From Lantana camara (lineage: Eukaryota > Streptophyta > Magnoliopsida > Lamiales > Verbenaceae), in contig CM074861.1 of the NCBI GenBank assembly GCA_037501455.1, positions 97,751,001 to 97,815,000 of the forward strand: 64,000 nucleotides of DNA, given 5' to 3'. A program made the position numbers and the translations under genes. Position 1 is the first letter of the stretch; each line of letters opens with the position of its first letter. Under the pieces are notes generated by a model, which was given only the letters and a program-made list of their open reading frames with translations, was not told the DNA's origin and made no database searches. Shown here piece after piece: positions 1-11,999 of this stretch.

Positions 1-2276
1 AAACTCTGTGACAAGACATACATAAGCCCAAACTTAGACTCTATATGAACCAAACAAGATGCACGGCGTTGCTCAACATGATCGTGGTTATGCATAAGTG
101 TTCATGTTGTGCTTCTAAGGTGGTGTCGTGGTCAATTAAGGCATACCCATGTGCAACAAGGTCATATTTACAAGTAGCAATTCTAAATATAAGTATAAGA
201 GTAATTCAGATATTGAACAACATTTAATGTTCCAAACATGAATCAAAGTCATATTATATCAAATAGATTCGTATTTAAGCAAGTACAATTTAATTTACCA
301 AGATCATTTTAAAAGTAAGACTTAGGGTCCAATTTCACATACTTGAGAGCAAGGAGATTAATTTCACAATTAATACACTCGTTCTCCACAATTAACACGC
401 CAATCCATTCTCACAAAATATCAATAAGACAAATTGTTGATACATTATTTCTTGAATATTCCTGCTCCGTAAAGTATGGTCAAAAGTACTTACTTTAAAC
501 ATAAAACTTAATTTATTAACGTATTCTACATAATACATCAAGTTCCAAATTAAATAAAAACCAAACAAGAGATATTTCATTTTAATTAAATATCCTAAAC
601 CAAAATCAATCACCAAGACTCGGATCTGATTAATCATCAAATTTCAAGATTCATACATAAGTCCATAAATAGTCAGATTTATATTCATAGGCATTTCTTA
701 TTAAGATACAAAACACACTATCGATTTATTTATTACGGAGTTACCAAATCAGTTTTACAACTTTCATCTAACCCAATTAGCAGCAAATTTTTATAAGCCA
801 AAGTCCCAAATTAATATAATACTAATTGATCAAAACAAGGATTCACTTATTAAATCACCTATAATTTAATAAGTAGTTCTGCTAAACCAATTAAATCCGA
901 TTATCCTTAGAATATCAACAATAGATGTTTCATATAACAATTTTCTGGCAACCAACCAAATTTCCATTCACAGATCGGTACTACAATTCAATTACACAAT
1001 ACAAAATTATACTTAATTAAGATATGAGAAATGAGAAGAAAAAGGGGTTCTCGGCTACCGATTGCTGTTGTCGAATTCATATACTGAGAAATCGAGAAGG
1101 AGGTGGTCGTACAGGTCTGAACCCCACTGCGACGGTGGCCATGCATCAGACTCGTGCCCGGATCTATGGCCAGAGAACACCGCGGTTGTCGTTGCGGGCA
1201 AGGAACGGGCCGCTGGAGTTGCTGCGTTCTGTGGCTTCTCTTCTTGGCTGAGACAGAAGCGAGGCGTGCGGCGGCAAGATGGTGAGGAGGATGGTGGATG
1301 GCGGTAAAAGAACTTTCCCCCAAATCTTTTAGATCTGGAACGAGAGAGAAAGAGAGAGAGATGGTTGCGCTGCTGCTTCTCGTCTTCTTAAATGGGAGAG
1401 GGAGATTCGGCCCAAGAGAGATGGGAGGAGAAGGCGACGGCGACACGATGTCTCTGGAGTAGAGGTGTTGCCGGCGTGTGAAGACAGCTAGCGCGGTGGC
1501 TGGCGATCTGGTGAAATTGCTGCGCCGCTGCTACATCACTGACGGAGGGGAAGAAAAGGGCTGAGTCGCGACGATTGCAGGTGGAGCTGAATCACCGCCG
1601 TGGCGAGGAGATCTCGGAAGAGAAAATCGCTGCACCACTGCTGGAGCTCGCCGAAGACGAAGGGGGAAGGAGAAACAGGGTGGTGCTGTGGCGTGGTGCG
1701 AGGTGCCGGCGAAAAATGGTGGTCAGCGGCAGTGGTGTGGCTGTCGGAGAGGGGTGGCGCCGCTGTTGGCGAGCTTCCGCTGATGAGGGGAGAAAGGAAC
1801 TGCTGAAGTTCTAAGGGAGAAGAAGAAAATGAAATGGGCTGCTAGGGTTTCTCGGTGTATAAGGAGACCCATTTCCCCGAAATTGCACACAAGTCCCCCA
1901 AGAAATTAGTTGATGCGATTAAGTTCACAAAATTCAATTAGGGTTCAATTCGATCCAATTAGAGATTAGAAAATTATAAAAGTACTCCAAGATTTAGAGT
2001 AGAGCCCAATTAAGTCCAAATTGAATTTCTCATAATTAAAAATAGATCCCCAACTTTTGTTAATCTCAAATTAGCCTACATAATTTAAATTAAGGAGCAA
2101 TTAGGCACCAAACACATATTTGAATTGAGTCCGCATATTGTCATAAGTTTCAATCGAGTCAATTAAACTATTAAAACATAATTAAGGCAATTCAAGCACA
2201 AGCAGAGTTAAATAAATAACAATCTAATCGCACGAAAACGACATCGTATCTTGTTCCGAAAATGTGGGGTGTTACA
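1..2276 (-). repeat. 3' LTR of the gag-only element (partial)
   Basis: Bases 1-2276 repeat 5981-8256 at a constant offset of 5980. The right boundary is the terminal GGGGTGTTACA, inverse of the TGTAACACCCC found at the other LTR edge. The first ~1390 bp of the LTR (as seen at 4590-5980) lie left of the window. Short ORFs here recur in the other LTR only because the LTR is duplicated; I see no sign they are coding. Confidence 0.9.
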
Positions 2277-2289
2277 ACCTTCCCCCCTT
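2277..2289 (-). other. Polypurine tract of the gag-only element
   Basis: Directly next to the 3' LTR, the minus strand reads AAGGGGGGAAGGT followed by TGTAACA. This is the expected position and composition of the primer for plus-strand DNA synthesis. Confidence 0.8.
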
Positions 2290-2599
2290 AAGAGAACCTG
2301 GTCCCCAGGTTCCACTGGTGAGCTGGAAAAGCTTTAAGTGACAGTGTCTTAACCCTTCTCGAGGTGTTGCGTAAAACTTAGCCTCCGTTGTGAAGTTTAC
2401 TCTCATTGTCTTTACTGAACCTTTCTCGCGATGTCTCGTTGCCATTGGGATCCATTCGAGTACTGGACCGTTGCTTTCATCAAGTTGTTCATCATTCCCA
2501 TAAGACGAATAGTTGTCACTGCACTCAACTTCAATGGCGTTGCAAACTCGTCACTACAGACCGTAGCCAGGACAACGCGTAACGCAACCTTAACAAACA

Positions 2600-2940
2600 A
2601 GAGAGAATCCCATCTCTCAGCTCAAAAGGTGAGAGAACCCCGTCTCTCGAACACAGAAAGCGAGAGAACCCCGTCTCTCGATCACATAAGAGAGAGCCCC
2701 GTCTCTGGAGCAGACAATTGAGAGAACCCCATCTCTCAGCCTAAGTCGGACAGATTCCAGCATCTTCCAACATTCTAGTTCAAGAAATTCAAACATTTCT
2801 CAAACCCCTAAATTCGAGAGAATCCAGCATCTCCCGAATACCCAAGTACAAGAGAATCCAACATCTCTCGTGAACAAAGTTTAGAAAGAATCCAACATCT
2901 TTCTATCACATAAGTAGAGAATTCTGCGACTCTCTAACAC
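2600..2940. repeat. Array of short inverted repeats, GAGAGAA-CCCC-TCTCTC type
   Basis: About eight to ten copies of a motif like GAGAGAACCCCGTCTCTC, spaced about 28-35 bp, lie between gag and the polypurine tract. Each copy is an inverted repeat able to form a small hairpin. The copies nearest 2600-2730 are most alike; towards 2940 they decay to forms such as AGAGAATCCAACATCTCTC. The spacers are dissimilar in sequence. Confidence 0.7.
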
Positions 2941-3381
2941 ATAAATCCACTGATCAGTTATTCATACATACCAACATCAGAATAACACTTGATGAAAGGT
3001 ATGCGATGCATGTTTGGTGTACCTTATACAACTAATATCGGTGTCCCTTGAGTATAGATTCAACGCTCATACCTCAAATCAAGGGGGATATCGCGATGGA
3101 ATCTCTGTAAAACAAGGTTACAGTATGTATGTATGCTATATGAGAAGTCAGTGAGCAATCGAGAGAGTTTTAAATCACAAAGGCATGAATAGTTCACATA
3201 AGTACATAATTCATTCATTTCAGCAACGGTCCAAAACAAGTAGAAATTTCAAGTTACAAATACTAGATCAGGTATCCAAGTTATCACAATTAAAACAACA
3301 ATAGTCATCACCTACATCAAGCAAAACAAAGTAAGAGTATTTAAGCGATGCATGTATGCAAATGCCATGAATGCTAATACC
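2941..3381 (-). other. Non-coding internal region downstream of gag
   Basis: This stretch lies between the hairpin array and the gag stop codon. I find no protease or RT motif on either strand, which supports the gag-only interpretation. Confidence 0.6.
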
Positions 3382-4320
3382 TCAATATTCGGGTTCATCT
3401 TGATCTCCGATTTGAAGTCGTTGATCTCGTATTTGTTGTTTGTTAGCTCTCGATCGATCACAATCGAAAACCTTGTGCTCCTCCGACCCACAAGCATAGC
3501 ACCTCTTCAATCGATCCCGACACGCGTCATAAGCGTGGTTGGTTCCCCCACAATGGGTACACGGTTGGATTTCTTTCTTCAGCTTTCGAGGGTTTCTGTT
3601 CTTATGCTTCTTTCCACGAATCTTCTTGGTTCGAGTTCCCTGTTGATCGGATCTCTCTCTCACGTATAAATTTGAGCATGACACATTTCTTTCCTTACTT
3701 TTTGTCAACCACCTATTTTCAACTCGTAATGCTTTCTCCGTGGCCTTATCCCATGTGCTTGTATCCTCAGCAATTAAGGCTTCCTTGAACTCATCCCGAA
3801 GACCTTCCATAAAGTATCTAGCCTTGACCCGATCATTACTCGTAAGGTGGGGCCCATGAATGCCCAACCTCTCAAATTCTCCTAGGTAGTCCACAACGGT
3901 TCTTTCTCCTTGTTTTAAAGTGAGGAATTCTTCAAATCTTCGTTCCTGTAAAATGACCGGTGCAAACCTCTTTCGAAATTCTCGAACAAACACATCCCAC
4001 GTCAACTCCTCGCTCGTTGCCTCTAATTGTTGGGCAAGTCTTTTCCACCATTGCCTTGCTTGTCCTTGTAGGAGGAACGTAGCAAGGCGAGCCATATCTT
4101 GAGAGTTGCATGGCCATATCTCAAAAATGCCCTCGATTTCCAAAAGCCACTCTTCGGCCCTTATATCATTCCCTTCCCGAAATTGAGGAGGATTAAGTGT
4201 CCTAAATTCTCGGTACATCATCGCCATCAAATTCATTGGCGGTACTCCACTCGAAGATTGTCTCTGGTCGCTCAGATTTGGATGAGACGGTTGACTGTGA
4301 TATTGTTGACGCGGCGGCAT
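3382..4320 (-). CDS. gag: Gag polyprotein of the gag-only LTR retrotransposon
   Basis: An intact 312-residue capsid/nucleocapsid protein that would form the virus-like particle and bind element RNA in the cytoplasm. Residues about 47-180 match the retrotransposon gag domain of Ty3-gypsy elements, including NPPQFREG, the QARQWWKRL block, FVREFRKRF and the GERTVVDYLGEFERL block. A basic stretch (about 230-250) leads to two CX2CX4HX4C zinc knuckles at 254-267 and 274-287. The start is the first ATG of the frame and follows the primer site by about 250 bp. The protein ends naturally after the knuckles, and no protease or pol follows in any frame, so enzymes must come from another element. The lineage is not assigned. 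Confidence 0.88.
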   Translation of the reverse strand: MPPRQQYHSQPSHPNLSDQRQSSSGVPPMNLMAMMYREFRTLNPPQFREGNDIRAEEWLLEIEGIFEIWPCNSQDMARLATFLLQGQARQWWKRLAQQLEATSEELTWDVFVREFRKRFAPVILQERRFEEFLTLKQGERTVVDYLGEFERLGIHGPHLTSNDRVKARYFMEGLRDEFKEALIAEDTSTWDKATEKALRVENRWLTKSKERNVSCSNLYVRERSDQQGTRTKKIRGKKHKNRNPRKLKKEIQPCTHCGGTNHAYDACRDRLKRCYACGSEEHKVFDCDRSRANKQQIRDQRLQIGDQDEPEY

Positions 4321-4569
4321 CCTGAAAATCTCACAACTTCAATGTCGAAACATGCATGTCGATTAGTAAATGCTCATGCCATGTAATAAATCAATCAAGA
4401 ATTACCAAGAAATGAAATGCATCAAGTAGTATAAATTCAGCAAAGTGATGAAAATTCGAATACATAGCTCTTCAAACCATAATGCAGGTGTGCACATAAC
4501 CAAATTGTCCTACGCCGTACGACCTAGACAGACACAACACGACACTAGAGCTCGGTTTTGCAACCTAGA

Positions 4570-4581
4570 GCTCTGATACCA
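4570..4581 (-). other. Primer binding site, initiator Met tRNA
   Basis: The minus strand reads TGGTATCAGAGC, the usual complement of the 3' end of plant initiator-Met tRNA, 8 nt inside the 5' LTR edge. It sets the element's orientation. Confidence 0.88.
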
Positions 4582-4589
4582 CTTAAGGA

Positions 4590-7500
4590 TGTAACACCCC
4601 AAACGGAGGATGCCACATCCCCCGCACTAAGACCCAGTCCCGATCACGAAATGGAAAGTCCGTGCCCGAAACCGAATCAAAGCGAACGGGAGACCAACTC
4701 ACACACTAGGCTAGGCGGATCTAACTCGACAGACTCAGAGCGCGGAAGCAATTTAAACAATTATCATCAGATAGCGGAAGCAATTAAATCAACGTATAAA
4801 ATAAGTGACGGGTTCAACTAGCATAGATACCTAGTCCCGAATCTCAAATCATCGCAACATAAAAACCAACATAAGTATCAGCAGAATAGCTAATTACATC
4901 CAAATGCTAGCATACTAACCCCACACGGGTTTAAGTCTAAATAGAGCATAAAACATAATCTCCAAAAGCGAAATAAGAATACATAACATAAATAGAGTAT
5001 GTGACAAATGCATCTTAACACCAGTTAAACCGACAAGTGTGACTCAGAAGACTCACTTCCGCCTAGCTCAAGCCAAAAGGAAACCTGCAAACTAAAAGAT
5101 AAAATGAGGGGGGTCAGTCAACTGACTGAGTGAGGGGGCTAACGCACACCCACAATATATATATACAGAGCACAACACATATCAAAAGGGGTGGACTCAT
5201 GAACCGGGAATAGGTGTTGCATACCAAAGTGTTTCAAAGTAAAACCCAAATATATATATATATACTTAGAAAACATTTTCAGAAACTCTATTCCGATTCA
5301 TGATTCCCATAACGTATCATACCATATGCTCGGCGAGTACGAGCTTCCAATCTCAACTCCTCATATCATAACAAAACAGAAATAACATACCAACCTCAAC
5401 TCCGGGTGATGGTAGGGTTGCGCGATCCTAACCATCCATACGGTCGAGGGGAGTGCCAATGCTACTCAAACCCTCAGGACTCCGTTTCCCAACCAAACCT
5501 CCTGATGGGTCCCGGTAGATCCTCTTCATACAGATGGAGACTACGCACAGGTATATCCCCGACGGCCCTAACCGTCCCGGGGGCTCCTTACCCGTAGCTC
5601 CTGGGCCCCATAACAGAACAGAACATAACATATACCAACTTTCATGGCAATTCTCGCTACATAATCATAACATAACTGATTTTTCCAAAATGACTTATAT
5701 ATGTCTCAAAAACTGGCTTTTATAACATAACTTTTCAAAACAGCTTACATATGCTTTCATATCTAATTTTCCAAAACAGAGCTGATTCACAAGGTCATAA
5801 ACATATCATATCCAACACATACGTATCTATAATAGATATACTCGCATGCAAGGGTTGAAATCAGCATATTAAGGCCATAGGTCGCATAACTATACAAAAT
5901 CCTAAACCTCACCTCGTGAAAGTAGAGTCTGAGAGTGTGAAGGGCCAAACACTCTAAACCTCGGGCCCACTGGCACCACCAAACTCTGTGACAAGACATA
6001 CAGAAGCCCAAACTTAGACTCTATATGAACCAAACAAGATGCACGGCGTTGCTCAACATGATCGTGGTTATGCTTAAGTGTTCATGTTGTGCTTCTAAGG
6101 TGGTGTCGTGGTCAATTAAGGCATACCCATGTGCAACAAGGTCATATTTACAAGTAGCAATTCTAAATATAAGTATAAGAGTAATTCAGATATTGAACAA
6201 CATTTAATGTTCCAAACATGAATCAAAGTCATATTATATCAAATAGATTCGTATTTAAGCAAGTACAATTTAATTTACCAAGATCATTTTAAAAGTAAGA
6301 CTTAGGGTCCAATTTCACATACTTGAGAGCAAGGAGATTAATTTCACAATTAATACACTCGTTCTCCACAATTAACACGCCAATCCATTCTCACAAAATA
6401 TCAATAAGACAAATTGTTGATACATTATTTCTTGAATATTCCTGCTCCGTAAAGTATGGTAAAAAGTACTTACTTCAAACATAAAACTTAATTTATTAAC
6501 GTATTCTACATAATACATCAAGTTCCAAATTAAATAAAAACCAAACAAGAGATATTTCATTTTAATTAAATATCCTAAACCAAAATCAATCACCAAGACT
6601 CGGATCTGATTAATCATCAAATTTCAAGATTCATACATAAGTCCATAAATAGTCAGATTTATATTCATAGGCATTTCATATTAAGATACAAAACACACTA
6701 TCGATTTATTTATTACGGAGTTACCAAATCAGTTTTACAACTTTCATCTAACCCAATTAGCAGCAAATTTTTATGAGCCGAAGTCCCAAATTAATATAAT
6801 ACTAATTGATCAAAACAAGGATTCACTTATTAAATCACCTATAATTTAATAAGTAGTTCTGCTAAACCAATTAAATCCGATTATCCTTAGAATATCAACA
6901 ATAGATGTTTCATATAACAATTTTCTGGCAACCAACCAAATTTCCATTCACAGATCGGTACTACAATTCAATTACACAATACAAAATTATACTTAATTAA
7001 GATATGAGAAATGAGAAGAAAAAGGGGTTCTCGGCTACCGATTGCTGTTGTCGAATTCATATACTGAGAAATCGAGAAGGAGGTAGTCGTACAGGTCTGA
7101 ACCCCACTGCGGCGGTGGCCATGCATCAGACTCGTGCCCGGATCTATGGCCAGAGAACACCGCGGTTGTCGTTGCGGGCAAGGAACGGGCCGCTGGAGTT
7201 GCTGCGTTCTGTGGCTTCTCTTCTTGGCTGAGACAGAAGCGAGGCGTGCGGCGGCAAGATGGTGAGGAGGATGGTGGATGGCGGTAAAAGAACTTTCCCC
7301 CAAATCTTTTAGATCTGGAACGAGAGAGAGAGAGAGAGAGATGGTTGCGCTGCTGCTTCTCGTCTTCTTAAATGGGAGAGGGAGATTCGGCCAAAGAGAG
7401 ATGGGAGGAGAAGACGACGGCGACACGATGTCTCTGGAGCAGAGGTGTTGCCGGTGTGTGAAGACAGCTAGCGCGGTGGCTGGCGATCTGGTGAAATTGC

Positions 7501-8256
7501 TGCGCCGCTGCTACATCACTGACGGAGGGGAAGAAAAGGGCTGAGTCGCGATGATTGCAGGTGGAGCTGAATCGCCGCCGTGGCGAGGAGATCTCGGAAG
7601 AGAAAATCGCTGCACCGCTGCTGGAGCTCGCCGAAGACGAAGGTGGAAGGAGAAACAGGGTGGTGCTGTGGCGTGGTGCGAGGTGCCGGCGAAAAATGGT
7701 GGTCAGCGGCAGTGGTGTGGCTGTCGGAGAGGGGTGGCGCCGCTGTTGGCGAGCTTCCGCTGAAGAGGAGAGAAAGGAACTGCTGAAGTTCTAAGGGAGA
7801 AGAAGAAAATGAAATGGGCTGCTAGGGTTTCTCGGTGTATAAGGAAACCCATTTCCCCGAAATTGCACACAAGTCCCCCAAGAAATTAGTTGATGCGATT
7901 AAGTTCACAAAATTCAATTAGGGTTCAATTCGATCCAATTAGAGATTAGAAAATTATAAAAGTACCCCAAGATTTAGAGTAGAGCCCAATTAAGTCCAAA
8001 TTGAATTTCTCATAATTAAAAATAGATCCCCAACTTTTATTAATCTCAAATTAGCCCACATAATTTAAATTAAGGAGCAATTAGGCACCAAACACATATT
8101 TCAATTGAGTCCGCATATTTTCATAAGTTGCAATCGAGTCAATTAAACTATTAAAACATAATTAAGGCAATTCAAGCACAAGCAGAGTTAAATAAATAAC
8201 AATCTAATCGCACGAAAACGACATCGTATCTTGTTCCGAAAATGCGGGGTGTTACA
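4590..8256 (-). repeat. 5' LTR of the gag-only element (3667 bp, complete)
   Basis: It runs from TGTAACACCCCAAAC to GGGGTGTTACA on the plus strand, with inverted terminal TGTAACACCCC. It is very long for an LTR. A GC-rich stretch lies around 7080-7790 within otherwise AT-rich sequence. The distal part resembles the LTR at 25952 (shared GAGCTAGGCGG block and nearby CCCCCTCAC segment), so the two families are related. Confidence 0.88.
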
Positions 8257-8712
8257 GTGGTGGTCTTGACTCTTGGGTAATCCTGACGGAGGAGGAATCG
8301 ACGGTCAAAATTGATCTTCTTTTAATTAGAATTGAATATTCCAAGGATATTCCCCCAGAAATGTCCAAAAGGGAGAAAGTAAGACGTTTTACAAAGGTTA
8401 GAGGGGAAATCGCGCAAATTTAAAGGTGAAGGGGGAAAGTTCGAAACATGTCAAAGGATAGGGAGTTGCCGCAATTTACCCTAGTTTAAATATACATTAA
8501 AAAATATGAAAAAGAATATAAAAAAGAGAATAAAAGTGAAGCGAGAGTAAAGCGGGGTTGGGATTAATAGACAAATACACTTATGTTAGTGATGGAGAAA
8601 AATAAATAAATTATGGAGATAAATAAATAAATTAAATAAAAAAAAGATTAGAAACCAAGTCTAAGAATCAAGAGACCACCTTTGTCTCTCTTACTTAATA
8701 TAATAGTAAAAA
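8257..8712. other. AT-rich intergenic DNA, no gene seen
   Basis: No coding potential and no recognised element. Near its right end it carries TCTCTCTTACTTAATATAATAG, which could be a Helitron 5' end (TC start, AT-rich), but the base before it is G rather than A. Confidence 0.4.
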
Positions 8713-9088
8713 AGGCGAATTACATTTAGGCCCCCTGAGGTTTGCCCTAATTACAAATCAGTCCCTCTTGTTTCAAAAATTATATATTAGTCCCTAAAAA
8801 CACTGTTTCAATTGAGGTCCCTAGACGCCGTTAGAGTTCCTTTAATTTTGACAGGACTACGTTGTTGATGTGATTTAGTTAAGGGGTCGTTTTGTAAGAA
8901 AATTCATAGTTCAGGGACTTTTTTGTAATATTTTTCGGAAATTCAAATGTCAAAATTAACGGAACCCTAACGGCGTCTAGGGACCTCAATTGAAACAGTG
9001 TTTTTAGGGACTAATATGTAATTTTTGAAACAAGAGGGACTGATTTGTAATTAGGTCAAATCTCAGGGGACCTAAATGTAATTCGCCC
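8713..9088. mobile_element. Mutator-type foldback MITE
   Basis: The two halves are inverted repeats of about 150 bp, from AGGCGAATTACATTTAGG at the left to CCTAAATGTAATTCGCCC at the right, around a short centre. A perfect 9-bp duplication TAGTAAAAA (8704-8712 and 9089-9097) flanks it. Long terminal inverted repeats with a 9-bp duplication are characteristic of Mutator-like elements. At 376 bp it has no transposase and depends on an autonomous relative. Confidence 0.8.
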
Positions 9089-9244
9089 TAGTAAAAAAGT
9101 ATAGATAAAAGAATACACATCCACTTTATATATATATAATTAATAACTCCATTTCAATTAACTTCCTACTCCCCAATTCAAATTTATAATTTAATTTTAC
9201 TTCCTACTCATCTAAATTGACTGTAATACCCTTATTTTTTTTTC

Positions 9245-9543
9245 TTTTTGTACTTCAATTTCAAAGTTTGAGTACTGTAACTTTTACTTAATAGTCTATT
9301 TTTAAATTTGAATATTTTAATGTTTATGAACAATACTTTAATTATAAATTTAGGTACATTAACTTTTATAAATAATACTCTAATTTAAAACGTAAGTACT
9401 TTAACTTTTACGAATATTATATATATATATATATTTTTTTTTTCTTCTTATACTTCAATTTTAAACCTAAGTACTTTAACTTTTACAAATAATACTTTAC
9501 TTTTAAATACGAATTGTTTTATAATTTGAAAAATTTATAATAC
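9245..9543. repeat. Degenerate AT-rich tandem repeats (about 42 bp)
   Basis: About six degraded units resembling TTTAAACGTAAGTACTTTAACTTTTACAAATAATAC follow one another, with an AT dinucleotide run near 9419-9435. The Tat element inserted at the right end of this array, and more AT-rich repeats continue at 55806. Confidence 0.55.
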
Positions 9544-11921
9544 TGATGAGGCAGAAATACGCTTGACCCTCGTATTGACACGTGGCGTCACCGTCATGCG
9601 ACACATGGAAGCCAGTGTCCTAAATGGATCACCCTCGGGACGAGCCTCACCCTCGTTCCCCAGGTTGTCAATTCTTCAGGGGAGTCAACTCCCGAGCGAG
9701 GGGTATTATGATCCTCCGAGCCCTCATACGCTCACCCTCGAAACATTCCCCCACTTAGATGAACAGAGAATCAAATTCATCTCTCAGCCTTGGTCCAAGT
9801 GCCCCTCGGACTTGCGAGCCTCCAGGGCTCATATCAAAACATGAGCGTGCGCCTCACCCTCGTTAACAACCCAAAATGGCTCTCTGACATAAGGTACATA
9901 CCGTGCACCTGCCACTGTTGCCCGCCACCAACTTTTCATCAACTTTTGCAGGAGATTTCTCCTAGGTTTCTCCTCATCAAGCCACGTGTTAGGGCAACAT
10001 TAGGCTAGGACCACACGGTGACAATTACCAAAGGGCCTTTGACCCTCAACTATAAATAAAGGAGTTCATCCCCTTCACGGTAAGTAATCCTCCATCACTG
10101 AAACTCTGCAATTACTTCATTCTCTTCAGATCATCATCTGACTTGAGCGTCGGAGAGCCAAACTAGACATCACCCCCAGTTCCCCCCAGCTTGGCCTTCT
10201 GACCGTTTGTTTTGGTGTTTGTCCTAGCAGGTTGGACCCCATCTTTTCCAGCGAATTCACTACAACAAAAATTGATTTTTGAGGTACAATCTAGTATCCC
10301 TATATGGTACATATTGGGACACTTTTATTTTTCGGGACACTTAATATAAATGTCGCATGTATTGGTGACGCATAAAGTTTTGGGACACTTAAAATGTCCC
10401 AATAACTTATTTTATTGAGACGCTTACATGTATCCTTTTAATACATTTATGAGACACAAATAAATGTCCTTAAACAAAATTAGAGATTAAATAAATAATT
10501 AATATTGAGGCACTTTTTTGTGTCTTTAAATTTATATATCTTTTTTATTATTATTATTTTAATGATTTGTCATATTTTGTTAATTTTTTTTCTTCACACT
10601 TATAAAATGTCAGAAAAATTATACTTTAATATTTATAATCGAAACTTCAATTTTGAACATCCAATCAAATATAAAGAAATTCTGGAATGAAACTAATCAA
10701 AACACTAATTATTTTGTATTAAGAAAGTAGTTCAATCCCTAGATCAATCTAGGATCAATACAACACAATTATTCCAATTCCCTAACATTACAAACTCAAT
10801 TTCTATAATCTAAAATTCAAAGTCTGCTAACATGCTTCACCAATGTAATTTGTCATCCAAACCAACCTGCATTTACAGAATATATATTATTCCTTTTTGC
10901 AAGAGCAAGATATTTTTTACAACAAAATGTTATATAAGAAAAAATCAACTTACCTAATTTAGTCGGGGAAGTATAATCTACAAATTAAGAAATAAATAAA
11001 TTAATAATACAAGAAAGTCAAAAATCTTCTCCACATAATTTTATTGAAAATGTATCATCCTACATGTATAAAAGAAAGATAGAAATGTCAATACTAGCTA
11101 GTTTAATCACATTTACTAAAATAAAGTATTTGCTATTAATTCCACACTAGAATTTCAATTGTTATGTAATTAATTAATATGAAATAATATCTATACGGAT
11201 ATGTGAAAAGCAACCCACAAAAAGATAAATACGAACTTACGTGAATAAGCAAATATTTTCATCAATCATTAAGATTGTGGATGACTATATGTTCTGATCA
11301 CATACAAGCTTCATTCAAGAAAGATACTAGTAAAAAATCATTTTTGGATTTTTCTTGAGTTGAAATCGAACATATATAAAAGACAAAATATGCACTGATC
11401 GACTGTTGTAAAATTTTCAATTCTAAAATCTTGATTGAATTCTAATTTTAATATATTTAAAAATAAAATTGAGGATAGAAATATTGCAAGAAAATGAGGG
11501 AGAAGAGAACACCTTGAATCCAGCCTATGGATAATTTGCACGGGTTGAGAATGTTGATTTACTGATAGATCAAGAGAATAAGAGATGGAGAAGATCAGAT
11601 TGAGAATTAGAGAAACTGAAAAGGAGAAGTGGTGAGAGGAAAAAAAAAAAAAAGGTTATAAGTAAGATGAAAACTGAATAAGAGAAGTGGTGAGAGGTTG
11701 AACTCTTCTATTCCCACCTTTAATTTGAGGTAGTTTAATTATAAGTGTCTCTATAAATATAATTATTAGGACACAATTTATTAAGCATCCTAATATCATA
11801 CTTTGAGGTCCCAATATATACTTTTTATTGTAGTGATTCCACTTGAGTTCTGTCCCTGTTTTCCCACACTAAACAAAATGTAAAGTGATCGGAGTTTGAC
11901 ACCTCAGATTTAGACCCATTA
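9544..11921 (+). repeat. 5' LTR of the Tat element, split by a CACTA element
   Basis: It starts TGATGAGGCAG, ends CCCATTA (CCCATCA in the other LTR), and is about 797 bp once the CACTA element is removed. A TATA box, TATAAATAAA, lies at 10051-10060. The ORF at 9563 recurs in the 3' LTR only by LTR duplication. Confidence 0.88.
10258..11835. mobile_element. Non-autonomous CACTA (En/Spm) element
   Basis: The ends are CACTACAACAAAAA and TTTTTATTGTAGTG, with the 3-bp duplication ATT at 10255-10257 and 11836-11838. Subterminal copies of GGGACACTT and its reverse complement recur within about 200 bp of both ends, as expected of transposase-binding repeats. At 1578 bp it has no transposase; the interior is AT-rich. 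The matching place in the 3' LTR (near 55720) is an empty site, which proves the insertion. Confidence 0.9.
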
Positions 11922-11925
11922 TTTT

Positions 11926-11941
11926 TGGCGCCGTCTGTGGG
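11926..11941 (+). other. Primer binding site of the Tat element
   Basis: TGGCGCCGTCTGTGGG begins 4 nt after the 5' LTR. Such TGGCGCC-type sites are typical of Tat-group elements and are not iMet. I do not assign the tRNA; tRNA-Arg is possible. Confidence 0.7.
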
Positions 11942-11999
11942 AAATCACTTTCTTCCTTTCTTCTTCTTTGCTAGTTGAGATACAAACACCATTTTCACT

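Larger units (their letters stand above)
1..8256 (-). mobile_element. Gag-only LTR retrotransposon (TR-GAG type), 3' LTR cut by window edge
   Basis: Read on the minus strand the order is 5' LTR (8256-4590), iMet primer site, gag, short-hairpin repeats, polypurine tract and 3' LTR (2276 down past base 1). The internal part is only 2313 bp, shorter than the 3667-bp LTR, and has gag but no protease, RT or integrase. This matches terminal-repeat retrotransposons with a GAG domain (TR-GAG), which depend on enzymes from other elements. The 2276 bp of LTR seen twice differ at 28 positions by my count, with no indel (1.2%), so the insertion is recent. The flanking duplication cannot be checked because the left end lies outside the window. 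Confidence 0.85.

Noticed and set aside
988..1446. 152-codon minus-strand ORF, also at 6968-7426
   Set aside because: It repeats only because both copies lie in LTRs; the sequence is low-complexity Ser/Pro/Arg with no domain.
2600..2940. Regular short repeats that could suggest a CRISPR array
   Set aside because: Units are imperfect inverted repeats inside a plant retrotransposon, spacing varies, and no cas genes are present.
4564..4586. tRNA-like match
   Set aside because: Only the 12-nt primer site complementary to a tRNA 3' end; no tRNA gene around it. The same holds at 39772 and 42647.
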